Shown: one piece after another, positions 44,561 to 54,508 of the stretch
How the letters are laid out: every line of letters begins with the position of its first letter
Numbering within the stretch: the stretch's first letter is position 1
Assembly (NCBI RefSeq): GCF_029892105.1
Contig: NZ_JARZAJ010000006.1
Location: 204,254 to 268,253, forward strand
Direction: 5' to 3'
Source: Kitasatospora sp. GP82
Lineage (GTDB): Bacteria > Actinomycetota > Actinomycetes > Streptomycetales > Streptomycetaceae
Length of the DNA: 64,000 nt
The notes under the pieces: model-generated
Seen by the model: only the letters and a program-made list of their open reading frames with translations
Database searches by the model: none
What the model was told of the DNA's origin: nothing
Translations under genes and position numbers: made by a program

Positions 44561-45073
44561 ATGGCCGAGCAGATCAACCACGACGCGCGGGCGCGGGCCA
44601 GCCTGCACCTGCTGGTGCGGGACATCGAGCGGGTACGGCGGCAGGTGGACGCGCTGCGGACCCTCACCGCCCAGCTGGGCAACGTCTACCGGCCGCGCCG
44701 ACCCAGCACCTCCGCCGGATTCGTGGTGTACGGGCGCGCGCCCGCCCCCACCGTCCGGCTTGCCCAGGAACTGCGCGAAAGCGTGGAGACCCTGGTCGCG
44801 GCGGCCGTCGAATTCGACCGGGCCCTGGGCTTCTCCTGGGACTCCGTCGGCTCCGCGCTGGGCGTCACCAAGCAGGCGGTCCACCGGCGGTACGGCATGC
44901 GCCGGCCGAGCAGCGAGCTGCTGGCCGCAGGCGTACCCGCCCCGGGCGTCCCCGCACCGTCCCGACCCGACCGCGGCGAGGACCTGGCCCCCAGCAGCCA
45001 ACCGCTGACCCGCACCGTCCCCGCCGCCCGCCAGGGCGGCCTCGAACGCCCGAGCATCCCCCTGCGCGGCTGA
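44561..45073 (+). CDS. Putative HTH protein of unknown role
   Basis: A 170-residue protein. A charged helical N-terminus ([20 protein letters not shown]) is followed, at residues ~85-115, by a likely helix-turn-helix: [20 protein letters not shown], as in many actinobacterial DNA-binding proteins. The last ~45 residues are Pro/Ala-rich and disordered. ATG 44561 has GGCGGCACCAAGGGCC upstream, a modest ribosome site. It is the only plus-strand gene within the core block, opposite def. Role unknown. Confidence 0.72.
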   Translation: MAEQINHDARARASLHLLVRDIERVRRQVDALRTLTAQLGNVYRPRRPSTSAGFVVYGRAPAPTVRLAQELRESVETLVAAAVEFDRALGFSWDSVGSALGVTKQAVHRRYGMRRPSSELLAAGVPAPGVPAPSRPDRGEDLAPSSQPLTRTVPAARQGGLERPSIPLRG

Positions 45074-45266
45074 CCAGGAAAACCCCTCCGTCCCCGGCGC
45101 CAAGCCGCCCCCAGGCCCCCTCCACGGCCCGGCGCCGGGCCTCCACACCACACGCCGCGTGTTCCCCGGTACAGCGACCATGCACCACCCGTCAAGCACC
45201 CCCCACGCCCCTTGAAAGCACTCCCCCAGCGCCCCTTCCGCGTCGCGCACGTGGTTGGTCCCGGCC

Positions 45267-47342
45267 TCAGCCGATGTCCGGCGGGTCGATGCGGACCTTC
45301 ACCGGGTCCGCCGTGCGCAGGGCCACCCGGGCGATCTGCGCTGCCTTGAGGGCCGCCGCCAGGGCCGCGCCCTGGCCCGGGGCGACCCGGAGCAGGGCAC
45401 GCTCCAGCTCTTCGCCGCGCCCGGCGAGCCCCTGGACCGGGATCGGCCCGAGGATGTCGGTGCCCTCCGGCAACCGGACCAGCGAAAGCAGATCCTCGAC
45501 GGCCTGCGGCACACCCGTCACCGAGGCCATCCGCGAGACCGGCGGGAAGTGGAGTTGGGCCCGCTCCTCCAGCTCCAGCGCCGCATGCCCCGCCGGATCC
45601 CACCGCACCAGCGCCTGCACCGGCCGCGCCGTCGGCTCCGCGACCACGACCACCGTGCCGCCCTGCTCGGCGGGCCGGACCAGCCCGGCGGCGTTCGTCC
45701 ACAGCCGCAGCGCCTCCTCCCCTGCCCGCAGGTCGGGGCGGCCCAGCAGCGCCCATCCGTCCAGCAGCAGCGCGGCCGCATACCCGACGCCCTCGGCGAC
45801 CGGCTCCGCGCCCGGCGTGGAGATGACCAGTGCGGGCTCCCCCGGCACGGTCGCGAGCACCGCGTCCCGCCCCGAAGTACGGACGGGTACCCGCGGGAAG
45901 GCCTTGCCCAGCTCCTCGGCCGTCCGCCGCGCCCCGACCACCTGAGCCCGCAGCCGGAACGACCCGCACTCGGGGCAGTGCCACTCCGCCTCCGGCTGCC
46001 CGCACCAGCCGCACTCCAGCGGCGCCGCCGCCGAGCCGGCCTCCAGCGGCCCTACGCAGTGCCGGCACCGCGCGGGCGTCCGGCACCGGGCGCAGGCCAG
46101 CCTCGGGACGTAACCCCGCCTGGGCACCTGGATCAGCACCGGGCCGTGCTTGAGCGCCTCGTGCGCGACCTCCCAGGCCAGCCACGGCAGCCGGGCCGCC
46201 TGGGCGGCCGCGTCCCGCGCCTGATCCTGATCGGTGACGGTACGCACCCGGGGGGCAGTTGCCCGTACGGTCTCCCGCTCGGCGGCCAGTGGGCGGGCCC
46301 AGCCCGTCCGCATCAGCTGCGCGCCCTCGACCGTGACCGACAGGCCGCCGAGCAGGACGCCGGTGTTCTCCTCGGTGGCCCGCAGCAGTGCCACCTCGCG
46401 GACGTGGGGGTGCGGGGCACGCGGGTCGCTGTGGCTGCTGTCGCCGTCCGACCAGACCACCACGAGGCCCAAGTCCCTGACCGGTGCGAAGACCGCCGCC
46501 CGAGTCCCGACGGCCGCCCGCACCGAGCCCCGGCTGACCGCAAGCCAGCGGCGGTAGCGCTCCTTCGGACCCAGGTCGGCGGCCAGCACGGCGTGTCGGC
46601 CGCTGCCGAGCAGTGCGGTGAGTGCCTCGTCCACCCTGGCCACCGCCCGGCCGTCCGGGAGGACTACGAGTGCTCCCCGGCCGCCGGCCAGGGTGGCCGC
46701 GACCGCGCGGGCGATCTCCTGCGGCCAGCTCGGCCCCGGCAGCGCCGTCCACACCGCACGTGGCGATCGGCCCTCGGCGAGTGCCTCCAGGTAGTCCGCG
46801 CCCTGCGGGTAGCGCGCCCAGCTGCCGGCCTCGGGCCGCGCGGGCGGGGGCAGCAGCGACGGCGAGGGCTCGGCCTCGGCCTTGGCGTGCCGGGGCGGAA
46901 CCGCCAGCTGGAGCACATCGGCGAGCGAGCCCGCGTAGCGGTCCGCGACCGTGCGGCAGAGCCGCAGCAGCTCGGGGGTGAGCACCCGCTCCGGCGAGAG
47001 CACCTGGGCGAGCGGGGCCAGCGGCCCCGCGTAGTCGGAGTCCGCCCGGCGCTCCACGATGAAGCCGCTGTGCAGCTCACCACCCTCACGGCGGCCCGGC
47101 GCGACGATCCGGGCGCCGAAACGGACCCGCACCCGGACCCCGGGCTGGGCCTCCTCGGCCATGGTCGCGGGGACGGCGTAGTCGAAGTACTGGTCGAGGT
47201 GGAGCAGCCCCTTGTCGACCAGCACCCGCGCCACCGGCAGCTCGTCCGCCAGCTGCGCACCGCGCCACGTCCGGGGCTTGGCCCTGCGGACCGTCTCCCG
47301 GATGAAGGCCAGCTGCTCCCCGGCCCCGTCTTCGCTGCTCAT
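45267..47342 (-). CDS. priA: Primosomal protein N' (PriA), actinobacterial type
   Basis: A 691-residue replication-restart protein. The N-terminal 3'-DNA-binding domain begins LDQYFDYAVPATMAEEAQPG with VRVRFGARIVAPG; the zinc-binding region has CARCRTPARCRHC, CGWCGQPEAEWHCPECG. The helicase core appears degenerate: the expected Walker A GKT and DEAH are not visible (LVVLPDGRAVARVDEAL and WSDGDSSHSDPRAPHP occupy those places). This loss is known for actinobacterial PriA, so it probably acts as a primosome scaffold. ATG 47342 is chosen over 47360 because SSEDGAGEQL is a typical start. Confidence 0.9.
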   Translation of the reverse strand: MSSEDGAGEQLAFIRETVRRAKPRTWRGAQLADELPVARVLVDKGLLHLDQYFDYAVPATMAEEAQPGVRVRVRFGARIVAPGRREGGELHSGFIVERRADSDYAGPLAPLAQVLSPERVLTPELLRLCRTVADRYAGSLADVLQLAVPPRHAKAEAEPSPSLLPPPARPEAGSWARYPQGADYLEALAEGRSPRAVWTALPGPSWPQEIARAVAATLAGGRGALVVLPDGRAVARVDEALTALLGSGRHAVLAADLGPKERYRRWLAVSRGSVRAAVGTRAAVFAPVRDLGLVVVWSDGDSSHSDPRAPHPHVREVALLRATEENTGVLLGGLSVTVEGAQLMRTGWARPLAAERETVRATAPRVRTVTDQDQARDAAAQAARLPWLAWEVAHEALKHGPVLIQVPRRGYVPRLACARCRTPARCRHCVGPLEAGSAAAPLECGWCGQPEAEWHCPECGSFRLRAQVVGARRTAEELGKAFPRVPVRTSGRDAVLATVPGEPALVISTPGAEPVAEGVGYAAALLLDGWALLGRPDLRAGEEALRLWTNAAGLVRPAEQGGTVVVVAEPTARPVQALVRWDPAGHAALELEERAQLHFPPVSRMASVTGVPQAVEDLLSLVRLPEGTDILGPIPVQGLAGRGEELERALLRVAPGQGAALAAALKAAQIARVALRTADPVKVRIDPPDIG

Positions 47343-47441
47343 CGGACCTCTCCGTACCACCCACCACCCCAGGCCTGCCCAACATAGCCCCCACCACCGA
47401 CAACGTGGAAAAACGCCCCAGCGGCAAGCGCCCCTGAAGAG

Positions 47442-47462
47442 TTGCCCCTTGCCCCTTGCCCC
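47442..47462. repeat. Three tandem TTGCCCC units
   Basis: Three perfect 7-base repeats in the convergent/intergenic space between priA start and metK end. Short slippage-type repeat with no assigned role. Confidence 0.8.
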
Positions 47463-47475
47463 TGAAAAGCCGGAC

Positions 47476-47501
47476 GGCGGCCACCCCGAAGGGTGACCGC
47501 C
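47476..47501 (-). terminator. Terminator after metK
   Basis: GGCGGCCACCC (47476-47486) and GGGTGACCGCC (47491-47501) pair with one G-T wobble around a 4-base loop. It is 26 bases beyond the metK stop on the minus strand and should separate metK from priA. Confidence 0.75.
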
Positions 47502-47526
47502 GCCTGCGGCATGCGGTAGTGCGGGG

Positions 47527-48735
47527 TCAGGCGCCGACGGCCTTCTTCAGGGCCTCGGCGCGGTCGGTCCGCTCCCAGGTGAACTCCGGCAGCTCACGGC
47601 CGAAGTGGCCGTACGCGGCGGTCAGGGAGTAGATCGGGCGCAGCAGGTCGAGGTCGCGGATGATCGCGGCCGGGCGAAGGTCGAAGACCTCCGTGACGGC
47701 CTCCTGGATCTTCAGCACCGGGGCGGTCTCGGTGCCGAAGGTCTCGACGAACAGACCCACCGGCTCGGCCTTGCCGATCGCGTAGGCGACCTGGACCTCG
47801 GCGCGGCTGGCCAGACCGGCCGCGACGATGTTCTTGGCGACCCAGCGCATCGCGTAGGCGGCCGAGCGGTCGACCTTGGACGGGTCCTTGCCGGAGAAGG
47901 CGCCGCCGCCGTGGCGGGCCATGCCGCCGTAGGTGTCGATGATGATCTTGCGACCGGTGAGGCCGGCGTCGCCCATCGGGCCGCCGATCTCGAAGCGGCC
48001 GGTCGGGTTGACCAGCAGCCGGTAACCCTCGGTGACCAGCTTGATGCCCTGGTCGGCGAGTGCCTTGAGCTCGGGCTCCACGACGAACTCGCGGATGTCC
48101 GGGGTCAGCAGCGACTCCAGGTCGATGTCGCTGGCGTGCTGCGAGGAGACCACCACGGTGTCCAGGCGGACGGCCTTGTCACCGTCGTACTCGATGGTGA
48201 CCTGGGTCTTGCCGTCGGGGCGCAGGTACGGGATGGTGCCGTTCTTGCGGACCTCGGTCAGGCGGCGCGAGAGGCGGTGCGCCAGGGTGATCGGCAGCGG
48301 CATCAGCTCGGGCGTGTCGTCGCACGCGTAGCCGAACATCAGGCCCTGGTCGCCGGCGCCCTGCCGGTCGAGCTCGTCGTCCTCGCCGTCGACGCGGTGC
48401 TCGTGCGCGGTGTCGACACCCTGGGCGATGTCCGGGGACTGTGCGCCGATCGAGACCGAGACGCCGCAGGAGGCGCCGTCGAAGCCCTTCTTGGAGCTGT
48501 CGTAACCGATCTCCAGGATCTTCTCCCGGACGAGCTGCGCGATGGGCGCGTACGCCTTCGTGGTGACCTCACCGGCGATGTGCACCAGGCCGGTGGTGAT
48601 CAGCGTCTCCACGGCGACCCGGGAAGTCGGGTCGTCCTTGAGGAGAGCGTCCAGGATGGTGTCGCTGATCTGGTCAGCGATCTTGTCGGGGTGTCCCTCG
48701 GTGACGGACTCCGAGGTGAACAGGCGGCGAGACAC
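47527..48735 (-). CDS. metK: S-adenosylmethionine synthetase
   Basis: A 402-residue enzyme making SAM from methionine and ATP, the methyl donor of the cell. Motifs: [20 protein letters not shown] (N-terminal, ATP/metal), [12 protein letters not shown], and the phosphate loop [16 protein letters not shown] with [12 protein letters not shown] 48735 is the family start ([11 protein letters not shown]). It is separately transcribed from priA, and its stop precedes a terminator. No SAM riboswitch was identified in the 130-base leader. Confidence 0.97.
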   Translation of the reverse strand: MSRRLFTSESVTEGHPDKIADQISDTILDALLKDDPTSRVAVETLITTGLVHIAGEVTTKAYAPIAQLVREKILEIGYDSSKKGFDGASCGVSVSIGAQSPDIAQGVDTAHEHRVDGEDDELDRQGAGDQGLMFGYACDDTPELMPLPITLAHRLSRRLTEVRKNGTIPYLRPDGKTQVTIEYDGDKAVRLDTVVVSSQHASDIDLESLLTPDIREFVVEPELKALADQGIKLVTEGYRLLVNPTGRFEIGGPMGDAGLTGRKIIIDTYGGMARHGGGAFSGKDPSKVDRSAAYAMRWVAKNIVAAGLASRAEVQVAYAIGKAEPVGLFVETFGTETAPVLKIQEAVTEVFDLRPAAIIRDLDLLRPIYSLTAAYGHFGRELPEFTWERTDRAEALKKAVGA

Positions 48736-48868
48736 AGCGCTCCCTGGGGTTGCAGCGGCTGCTGACTGAATGCCTCCGGCAGTCCGGGGGCATCCGGAAA
48801 GAGTTGATTCCTGGAGTGTAACGGTCAGCTACCGGCTGGCGGCACTCACATCGAAATCTTGAGACCGA

Positions 48869-50110
48869 TCACTCACATTCGGCCGTACGGCCGAGCCGGG
48901 CGGCCACCTCGTCCCAGATCCGGTCGGCCAGGTCCTCCTTGGGCCCGTCGGGGACGGCGACCTCGGCGCCGTCCGCGCCCAGCAGCACCGCCGCGTTGGT
49001 GTCCCGGCCGAACGCCTTGCCGCCGCCCACCTCGTTGACCACCAGCAGATCGCAGCCCTTGCGGGCGAGCTTGACCCGGCCGTTGGCGAGGACGTCGTCG
49101 GTCTCGGCGGCGAAGCCGACCACCAGCTGGCCGGGACGGGCCCGATGGGCGGAGAGCTCGGCCAGGATGTCCGGATTGCGCACCAGGGTGATCGGCGCCG
49201 GGTCCACCCCGTCCACCTTCTTGATCTTGCCGGTGACGTACTCGGCCGGACGGAAGTCGGCCACGGCGGCGGCCATCACGACCACGTCGGCGTCCGGGGC
49301 GGCCTTCAGCGCGGCCTCGCGCAGCTGGAGGGCGGTGGAGACGTGCACCACGTCCACCCCGGCGGGGTCGGGCAGGGTGGCGTTGGCCGAGAGCAGGGTG
49401 ACCCGGGCACCTCGGGCGGCGGCCGTGGTCGCCAGCGCGTAGCCCTGCTTGCCCGAGGAGTGGTTGCCGAGGAAGCGGACCGGGTCGAGCGGCTCGCGGG
49501 TGCCGCCCGCCGAGATCACCACGCGGCGGCCCGCCAGGTCCTGCTCCAGAGTGCCCCTGGCGAGCACCCGGCGGCAGGCTTCGAAGATCTGGCCCGGCTC
49601 CGGCAGCCGTCCCTTTCCGGTGTCCACACCGGTGAGCCGTCCGACGGCGGGCTCCAACACGATCGCACCCCGGCGGCGCAGCGTGGCGACGTTCTCCCGG
49701 GTGGCCGGGTGCTCCCACATCTCGGTGTGCATGGCGGGGGCGAAGACCACCGGACAGCGCGCGGTGAGCAGGGTGTTGGTGAGCAGGTCGTCCGCCATGC
49801 CGTGGGCGGCCTTGGCGAGCAGGTCCGCGGTGGCGGGGGCGACCACGACCAGGTCGGCCTGCTGGCCGATCCGTACGTGCGGGACCTCGTGCACCCGCTC
49901 CCAGGTCTCGGTGGCGGCCGGGCGGCCGGAGAGCGCGGCCCAGGTGGCCTCGCCGACGAAGTGCAGCGCCGCGGCGGTCGGCACCACGGTCACCCGGTGC
50001 CCGGACTCGGTGAACCGTCGCAGCAGCTCACAGGCCTTGTACGCGGCGATGCCGCCGCTGACGCCGAGGACGACACGGGGGGCGTCGGGCTGCTCCGGGC
50101 GAGCGTTCAT
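48869..50110 (-). CDS. coaBC: Bifunctional phosphopantothenoylcysteine decarboxylase/synthase
   Basis: A 413-residue enzyme making 4'-phosphopantetheine for coenzyme A. The N-terminal CoaC flavoprotein domain (1-190) has VSGGIAAYKACELLRRF, the catalytic His in VPHVRIGQQADLVVVAPATA and APAMHTEMW. The C-terminal CoaB synthase (200-410) contains VISAGGTREPLDPVRFLGN and the KIKK motif. Length is typical. It lies between rpoZ and metK on the minus strand, as in other streptomycetes. Confidence 0.95.
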   Translation of the reverse strand: MNARPEQPDAPRVVLGVSGGIAAYKACELLRRFTESGHRVTVVPTAAALHFVGEATWAALSGRPAATETWERVHEVPHVRIGQQADLVVVAPATADLLAKAAHGMADDLLTNTLLTARCPVVFAPAMHTEMWEHPATRENVATLRRRGAIVLEPAVGRLTGVDTGKGRLPEPGQIFEACRRVLARGTLEQDLAGRRVVISAGGTREPLDPVRFLGNHSSGKQGYALATTAAARGARVTLLSANATLPDPAGVDVVHVSTALQLREAALKAAPDADVVVMAAAVADFRPAEYVTGKIKKVDGVDPAPITLVRNPDILAELSAHRARPGQLVVGFAAETDDVLANGRVKLARKGCDLLVVNEVGGGKAFGRDTNAAVLLGADGAEVAVPDGPKEDLADRIWDEVAARLGRTAECE

Positions 50111-50226
50111 GACGGGGTCTCTCTCCTCCGGGTGGGGTCGGGGCCCACCCTACGGCGCATCAGATGCACGCTGCACCGTGTGCCGCAACACAACGACCCG
50201 ACGAGACGGCGGGTCGGCGGAAACCG

Positions 50227-50266
50227 CGAAGGGGCCCGCCGGACGCAAGTCCGACGGGCCCCTTCG
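50227..50266 (-). terminator. Terminator after rpoZ
   Basis: CGAAGGGGCCCG (50227-50238) pairs with CGGGCCCCTTCG (50255-50266), extended by GGA/TCC across one mismatch, with loop CGCAAG. It begins 10 bases past the rpoZ stop. coaBC therefore has its own promoter. Confidence 0.82.
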
Positions 50267-50275
50267 ACGACGGGC

Positions 50276-50542
50276 TCAGGCAGCCTCGATGGCCTCGGCC
50301 GTGAGCATGCCGGCGTTGATCTCGCGCAGCGCGATCGACAGCGGCTTCTCGTGCACGTGGGTGTCGACCAGCGGGCCGACGTACTCCAGCAGGCCCTCGC
50401 CCAGCTGCGAGTAGTACGCGTTGATCTGGCGGGCACGCTTGGCCGCGTAGATCACCAGGCTGTACTTGGAGTCGGTGGCCTCAAGCAGCTCGTCGATCGG
50501 CGGGTTGATGATGCCCTCGGGCGCGGTCATGGAAGAGGACAC
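50276..50542 (-). CDS. rpoZ: RNA polymerase omega subunit
   Basis: An 88-residue omega subunit that helps assemble and stabilise the beta' subunit. The whole protein matches the streptomycete form: [40 protein letters not shown] and [23 protein letters not shown] 50542 is chosen ([10 protein letters not shown]); an ATG at 50530 is possible. Cotranscribed with gmk upstream. Confidence 0.95.
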   Translation of the reverse strand: MSSSMTAPEGIINPPIDELLEATDSKYSLVIYAAKRARQINAYYSQLGEGLLEYVGPLVDTHVHEKPLSIALREINAGMLTAEAIEAA

Positions 50543-50633
50543 GCGAAAACCTTCCGAAAGGGTGGCTAAGAAACAGAGATGCCGATCAGATCAGCAGTAC
50601 TGCGGTGCCGCAGCAGGTGGTGCAGCGATCTGG

Positions 50634-51191
50634 TCAGGCTACACCGAGCAAGGCTAGCAGCTCGGTCGCTACCTGCTCGACGGACCTGTTGACAAGGGTC
50701 GCGTCGAACTCGGTCTCGGCGGCCAGCTCGATCCTGGCCGCGGCCAGCCGCTCGTCGATCACGTGCTGCGGCTCCGTCCCCCGGCCGGTGAGCCGGCGGA
50801 CCAGCTCCTCCCAGCTCGGCGGGGCCAGGAAGACCAGCTGCGCCTCCGGCATCGACTCCCGCACCTGGCGGGCGCCCTGCAGGTCGATCTCCAGCAGTAC
50901 CGGCTCGCCGCGGTCGAGCCTCTCCTGCACGGCCTGCCGGGGCGTGCCGTAGCGGTTGCCGGCAAAGACGGCCCACTCCAGCAGTTCGCCGTTGGCGACC
51001 AGCTTGTCGAACTCGTCGTTGTCGACGAAGTGGTACTGGACCCCGTGCTGCTCGCCGGGCCTCGGGTGGCGGGTCGTCGCCGACACCGAGAGCCAGACCT
51101 CGGGGTGCTGCTGCCTCATATGAGCGACGACCGTGCTCTTGCCGACCCCCGAAGGGCCGGAGAGCACGGTCAGCCGCGGACGTTCACTCAT
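50634..51191 (-). CDS. gmk: Guanylate kinase
   Basis: A 185-residue kinase converting GMP to GDP. P-loop [14 protein letters not shown] near residue 9, GMP-binding [19 protein letters not shown] and [12 protein letters not shown] are complete. ATG 51191 ([15 protein letters not shown]) is preferred to upstream in-frame starts. It stands between mihF and rpoZ, the normal streptomycete order. Confidence 0.95.
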   Translation of the reverse strand: MSERPRLTVLSGPSGVGKSTVVAHMRQQHPEVWLSVSATTRHPRPGEQHGVQYHFVDNDEFDKLVANGELLEWAVFAGNRYGTPRQAVQERLDRGEPVLLEIDLQGARQVRESMPEAQLVFLAPPSWEELVRRLTGRGTEPQHVIDERLAAARIELAAETEFDATLVNRSVEQVATELLALLGVA

Positions 51192-51263
51192 GCACCGATT
51201 ATCCCGGATCGCGGACGTTCCGGGGACCACAGGGCCCCGGACGGCGCGACCGGGCTGCCGGAA

Positions 51264-51590
51264 TCAGGAGGCGGCGTTGCCGAACTCCCGCTCCAGCGAG
51301 GCGATCTGGTTCGAACCGAGACCACGCACGCGGCGGCTCTCGCTGATCCCGAGACGCTCCATGATCTGCTTGGCCCGCACCTTGCCGACGCCCGGAAGGC
51401 TTTCGAGCAGGGCGGACACCTTCATCTTGCCGATGACCTCGTCATCGGACTTGCCCGCCTTGATCACGTCGTGCAGCGAAGCACCGGAGTGCTTCAGCTT
51501 GTTCTTGACGTCGGCGCGCTTCCGGCGAGCATCGGCGGCCTTGGCGAGCGCAGCGGCGCGCTGTTCGGGGGTAAGGGGCGGAAGAGCCAC
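51264..51590 (-). CDS. mihF: Streptomycete integration host factor
   Basis: A 108-residue nucleoid-associated, H2TH-fold DNA-binding protein. GTG 51590 is the established start (VALPPLTPEQRAAALAKAA), with AGGTGA just upstream. The DNA-binding part includes KNKLKHSGASLHDV, KVSALLESLPGVGKVRAKQI and GISESRRVRGLGSNQIASLE. Known to bend DNA and affect chromosome organisation and secondary metabolism in S. coelicolor. Located between pyrF and gmk as usual. Confidence 0.94.
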   Translation of the reverse strand: MALPPLTPEQRAAALAKAADARRKRADVKNKLKHSGASLHDVIKAGKSDDEVIGKMKVSALLESLPGVGKVRAKQIMERLGISESRRVRGLGSNQIASLEREFGNAAS

Positions 51591-51855
51591 GCCGTTCACC
51601 TCGGGATGTGGAAGGAAGGGATGAGCTATGACTGTTGGTGCCAAGGACACCGGCTGCAGTGGAACCTAATGGCTCTGACCTGCAAGAGCAACGCTTCGCG
51701 AAGCCCTTTGGTGACCTATCGCCGGACACTACCCAACTTGAGCGCGCACGTCAGGAAAAGAACACGAAAAGTCCTGGTCAGCCGAGGCCGACCAGGACTT
51801 TTCCGGACAAATCAGCCGGTCGGAAAGCAGGTTTTCCCAACCAATGTGATGCTGC

Positions 51856-52692
51856 TCACTTTTCCAGTGCGGCGCTGATTTCCTCGACAAAGCGCGCCGA
51901 AGCCTCACGCAGAGCCGCCACCGAAGGCCCGTGCTTGAGCACGTCACGGCTGACGTTCGGCACCACGTCGCGGACCGCGCTGCCGAAGACCCGGGGCAGA
52001 TCGGCGGCGGTTGCGCCCTGCGCGCCGACACCGGGGGCGAGCAGCGGGCCGTTGATCGCCAGATCCACTCCGGCCTCGGCCAGGGTGGCACCGACGACGG
52101 CGCCGAAGGAGCCCATCGGCTCGGCACCCGCGTTCTCGGCGGCCAGGCGGTACAGCACGTTCTGGGCGACGCTCTCACCGTTGGCGGCCACCGCGCGCTG
52201 CACCTCGTGGCCCTCCGGGTTGGAGGTGAGGGCCAGCACGAAGACCCCGGCGCCGTTGGCGCGGGCCAGGTCGATCGCGGGCTGGAGCGAGCCGAAGCCG
52301 AGGTACGGGCTGACCGTGACGGCGTCGGAGAACAGCGGGCTCGCGGGCGAGAGGAAGGTCTCGGCGTAGGCGGCCATGGTGGAGCCGATGTCGCCGCGCT
52401 TGGCATCCATCAGCACCAGGGCACCGGCCTCGCGGGCCTCGGCGACGGTCCGCTCCAGGACGGCGATGCCCCGGCTGCCGAAGCGCTCGAAGAAGGCGGC
52501 CTGGGGCTTGAGTACGGCGACCTGCTCGGCCAGTGCCTCGACCACGGTGCGGCTGAACTTCTCCAGCCCGGCGATGTCGTCGCCGAGCCCCCAGGCGGCC
52601 AGCAGGGAGGCGTGCGGGTCGATGCCGACGCAGAGCTGGCCACGGGTGTCGAGAGCGTGGCGCAGGCGGGCGCCGAAGGGAGCGAGGGTCAT
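51856..52692 (-). CDS. pyrF: Orotidine-5'-phosphate decarboxylase
   Basis: A 278-residue TIM-barrel enzyme converting OMP to UMP, the last step of UMP synthesis. It is the long (type 2) actinobacterial form. Motifs: GQLCVGIDPHASLLAAWGL, catalytic Lys/Asp in VLMDAKRGDIGSTMAAYA, and the phosphate region VGAQGATAADLPRVFG. ATG 52692 overlaps the stop of the PyrD class 1B gene by 4 bases, so the two are coupled. Confidence 0.95.
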   Translation of the reverse strand: MTLAPFGARLRHALDTRGQLCVGIDPHASLLAAWGLGDDIAGLEKFSRTVVEALAEQVAVLKPQAAFFERFGSRGIAVLERTVAEAREAGALVLMDAKRGDIGSTMAAYAETFLSPASPLFSDAVTVSPYLGFGSLQPAIDLARANGAGVFVLALTSNPEGHEVQRAVAANGESVAQNVLYRLAAENAGAEPMGSFGAVVGATLAEAGVDLAINGPLLAPGVGAQGATAADLPRVFGSAVRDVVPNVSRDVLKHGPSVAALREASARFVEEISAALEK

Positions 52693-53660
52693 GGGAGCCT
52701 TTCAGCAGGGGTGGGACGGTGGGCGTAGCCCACCGCATCGGTGAACTTGGCGAAGCCGCGTCGGGCCAGCTCGGTGCGCAGCTCGTCGAGGATGCGCAGG
52801 GGGGCGGTGGGGTCGTTGAACAGGGCGGTGCCGACGGCCAGTTGGCTCGCCCCGGCCAGGGCCAGCTCCAGGGCGTCCCGCCCGCTTCGTACGCCGCCCA
52901 TGCCGATGATCGGCACCGGCGGGATCCGTCCGGCCAGCATCGCGGCGTGCACCTGGTGGATGCAGCGCACGGCGATCGGTCGGACGGCGGGTCCGGACAG
53001 GCCGCCGGTGCCGGCGGCCAGGGCGGGCCGCAGGGTGTCCAGGTCGATGGCCATCCCGAGGACGGTGTTGACCATCGACAGGCCGTCGGCCCCGGCCTGG
53101 ACACAGGCGGCGGCGATCTCGGTGATCGAGGTGACGTCCGGCGAGAGCTTGGCGTAGAGGGGCAGGTCGGCGTCGGCGACCTTGCGGACAGCGCGGACGA
53201 CGTCGTAGCTGGTGGCCGGGTTGCAGGCGAAGACCAGACCGCGGTCCGCGACGTTGGGGCAGGAGATGTTGAGTTCCAGGCCGATCACACCCGGCTGCCC
53301 GTTGAGCCGCGAGGCGACCTCGGTGAAGTCCTCAAGACGCTCCCCCGCGATCGAGACCAGCACCCGGGCGCCGCGCTCGGCCAGCCAGGGCAGCTCGTGC
53401 CGGACGAACGCGTCGATCCCGGAGCCCTGCAGCCCGATCGCGTTGAGCATCCCGGACGGCGTCTCGGCCATCCTCGGGGTGGCCAGCCCCGAGCGCGGGT
53501 GCGGCATGATCGTCTTGGTGGTGACCGAGCCCAGCTCGTCCAGCGGGACGAACTTGGCCAGTTCCCGCCCGTACCCGGCACAGCCGGAGGCGGTGGTGAG
53601 CGGATTCGGCAGCGTCAGCGGGCCGAACTGGACGCTGAGGTCCACATCCTGAGGATCCAT
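52689..53660 (-). CDS. pyrDB: Dihydroorotate dehydrogenase, class 1B catalytic subunit
   Basis: A 323-residue FMN enzyme oxidising dihydroorotate; class 1B enzymes pass electrons through PyrK to NAD. The active base is Cys, in LNISCPNVADRG, which marks class 1 (class 2 has Ser). Other motifs: TASGCAGYGRELAKF, KLSPDVTSITEIA, GGLSGPAVRPIAVRCIHQV and IIGMGGVRSGRDALE. ATG 53660 overlaps the pyrK stop by one base (TGATG) and the pyrF start follows with overlap. A second, class 2 enzyme is encoded upstream. Confidence 0.93.
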   Translation of the reverse strand: MDPQDVDLSVQFGPLTLPNPLTTASGCAGYGRELAKFVPLDELGSVTTKTIMPHPRSGLATPRMAETPSGMLNAIGLQGSGIDAFVRHELPWLAERGARVLVSIAGERLEDFTEVASRLNGQPGVIGLELNISCPNVADRGLVFACNPATSYDVVRAVRKVADADLPLYAKLSPDVTSITEIAAACVQAGADGLSMVNTVLGMAIDLDTLRPALAAGTGGLSGPAVRPIAVRCIHQVHAAMLAGRIPPVPIIGMGGVRSGRDALELALAGASQLAVGTALFNDPTAPLRILDELRTELARRGFAKFTDAVGYAHRPTPAERLP

Positions 53661-54508
53661 CAGTCCTTCCCTCCCATCGCGGTGGCACCCTCCAGATCCG
53701 CCGGTACGGTGCCGATGTCGCCCCAGCGGACCCGGGCGCCGTCGAAGACCGGTCCGTCGGTGCAGGAGCGGACGAAGCGGCTCACGCCGTCCGCGTCGAC
53801 CACCGGCAGCACGCAGGTCATACAGATACCGACGCCGCAGGCCATCGCCTCCTCCACGGCGGTGTGGCAGCGGGCGCCGAGGCCCAGGGCGATGGTGGTG
53901 ACGGCACGCAGCATCGGCATCGGTCCGCAGGCGTGCACCACGCTGGCGTCGATCGCCTTGATCGCCTGAGCCAGCGGGTCGGTGACCCGGCCCTGGAGTC
54001 CGGCGGAACCGTCCTCGGTGACCACCAGCACGTCCTGGGTGAGCGCCCTGGCCTGCTCGACCCCGTACAGGCGGTCGGCGGTGGCCGCGCCGAGGATGAA
54101 GCCGATCTGGCCGCCGCGCCGCCGGATCTCCTCGCCCAGTGCGAACATCGGCGCGCTGCCGTAACCACCGGCGACCAGCAGGGCGGAGACCGGCCCGTCC
54201 GGGAGCGGGAAGGGCGTACCGAGCGGGGCGATCAGATCGAGCCGCTCGCCGACCCGGGTACGGACCAGCTCCCGGGTGCCCTCGCCGTGCTCGGCGACGA
54301 CCAGTTCGACCGTCCCCGCTTCGGGGTCCGCCCGGTGGATCGAGAACGGCCGGCGCAGCAGCATCCCGGAGTCGGCGCAGGCCAGGGTGGCGAAATGGCC
54401 CGGTCTGACCCGCGGCGCGGCCTCGGGGGCGAGCAGCACCAGACGGTGGTACGGGCCCTCGGTGATCCGGGAAAGCACCTCGGCTCGCGCCTGAACGGGG
54501 TTGGCCAT
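53660..54508 (-). CDS. pyrK: Dihydroorotate dehydrogenase electron transfer subunit PyrK
   Basis: A 282-residue FAD and [2Fe-2S] protein that accepts electrons from class 1B PyrD and gives them to NAD. The FAD domain has LRRPFSIHRADPEAGTVELV, the NAD domain VAGGYGSAPMFALGEE and HACGPMPMLRAV. The iron-sulphur Cys are ACGVGICMTCV plus the later CTDGPVF. ATG 54508 (MANPVQARAEVLSRITEGPY) is the family start. It is the first gene of the pyrK-pyrDB-pyrF unit, with its own upstream region. Confidence 0.93.
   Translation of the reverse strand: MANPVQARAEVLSRITEGPYHRLVLLAPEAAPRVRPGHFATLACADSGMLLRRPFSIHRADPEAGTVELVVAEHGEGTRELVRTRVGERLDLIAPLGTPFPLPDGPVSALLVAGGYGSAPMFALGEEIRRRGGQIGFILGAATADRLYGVEQARALTQDVLVVTEDGSAGLQGRVTDPLAQAIKAIDASVVHACGPMPMLRAVTTIALGLGARCHTAVEEAMACGVGICMTCVLPVVDADGVSRFVRSCTDGPVFDGARVRWGDIGTVPADLEGATAMGGKD

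Noticed and set aside
48736..48868. SAM riboswitch in the metK leader
   Set aside because: Only a short hairpin (GCCCCCGGA/TGCCGGAGGC) is seen; the multi-helix core of known SAM riboswitches is not present.
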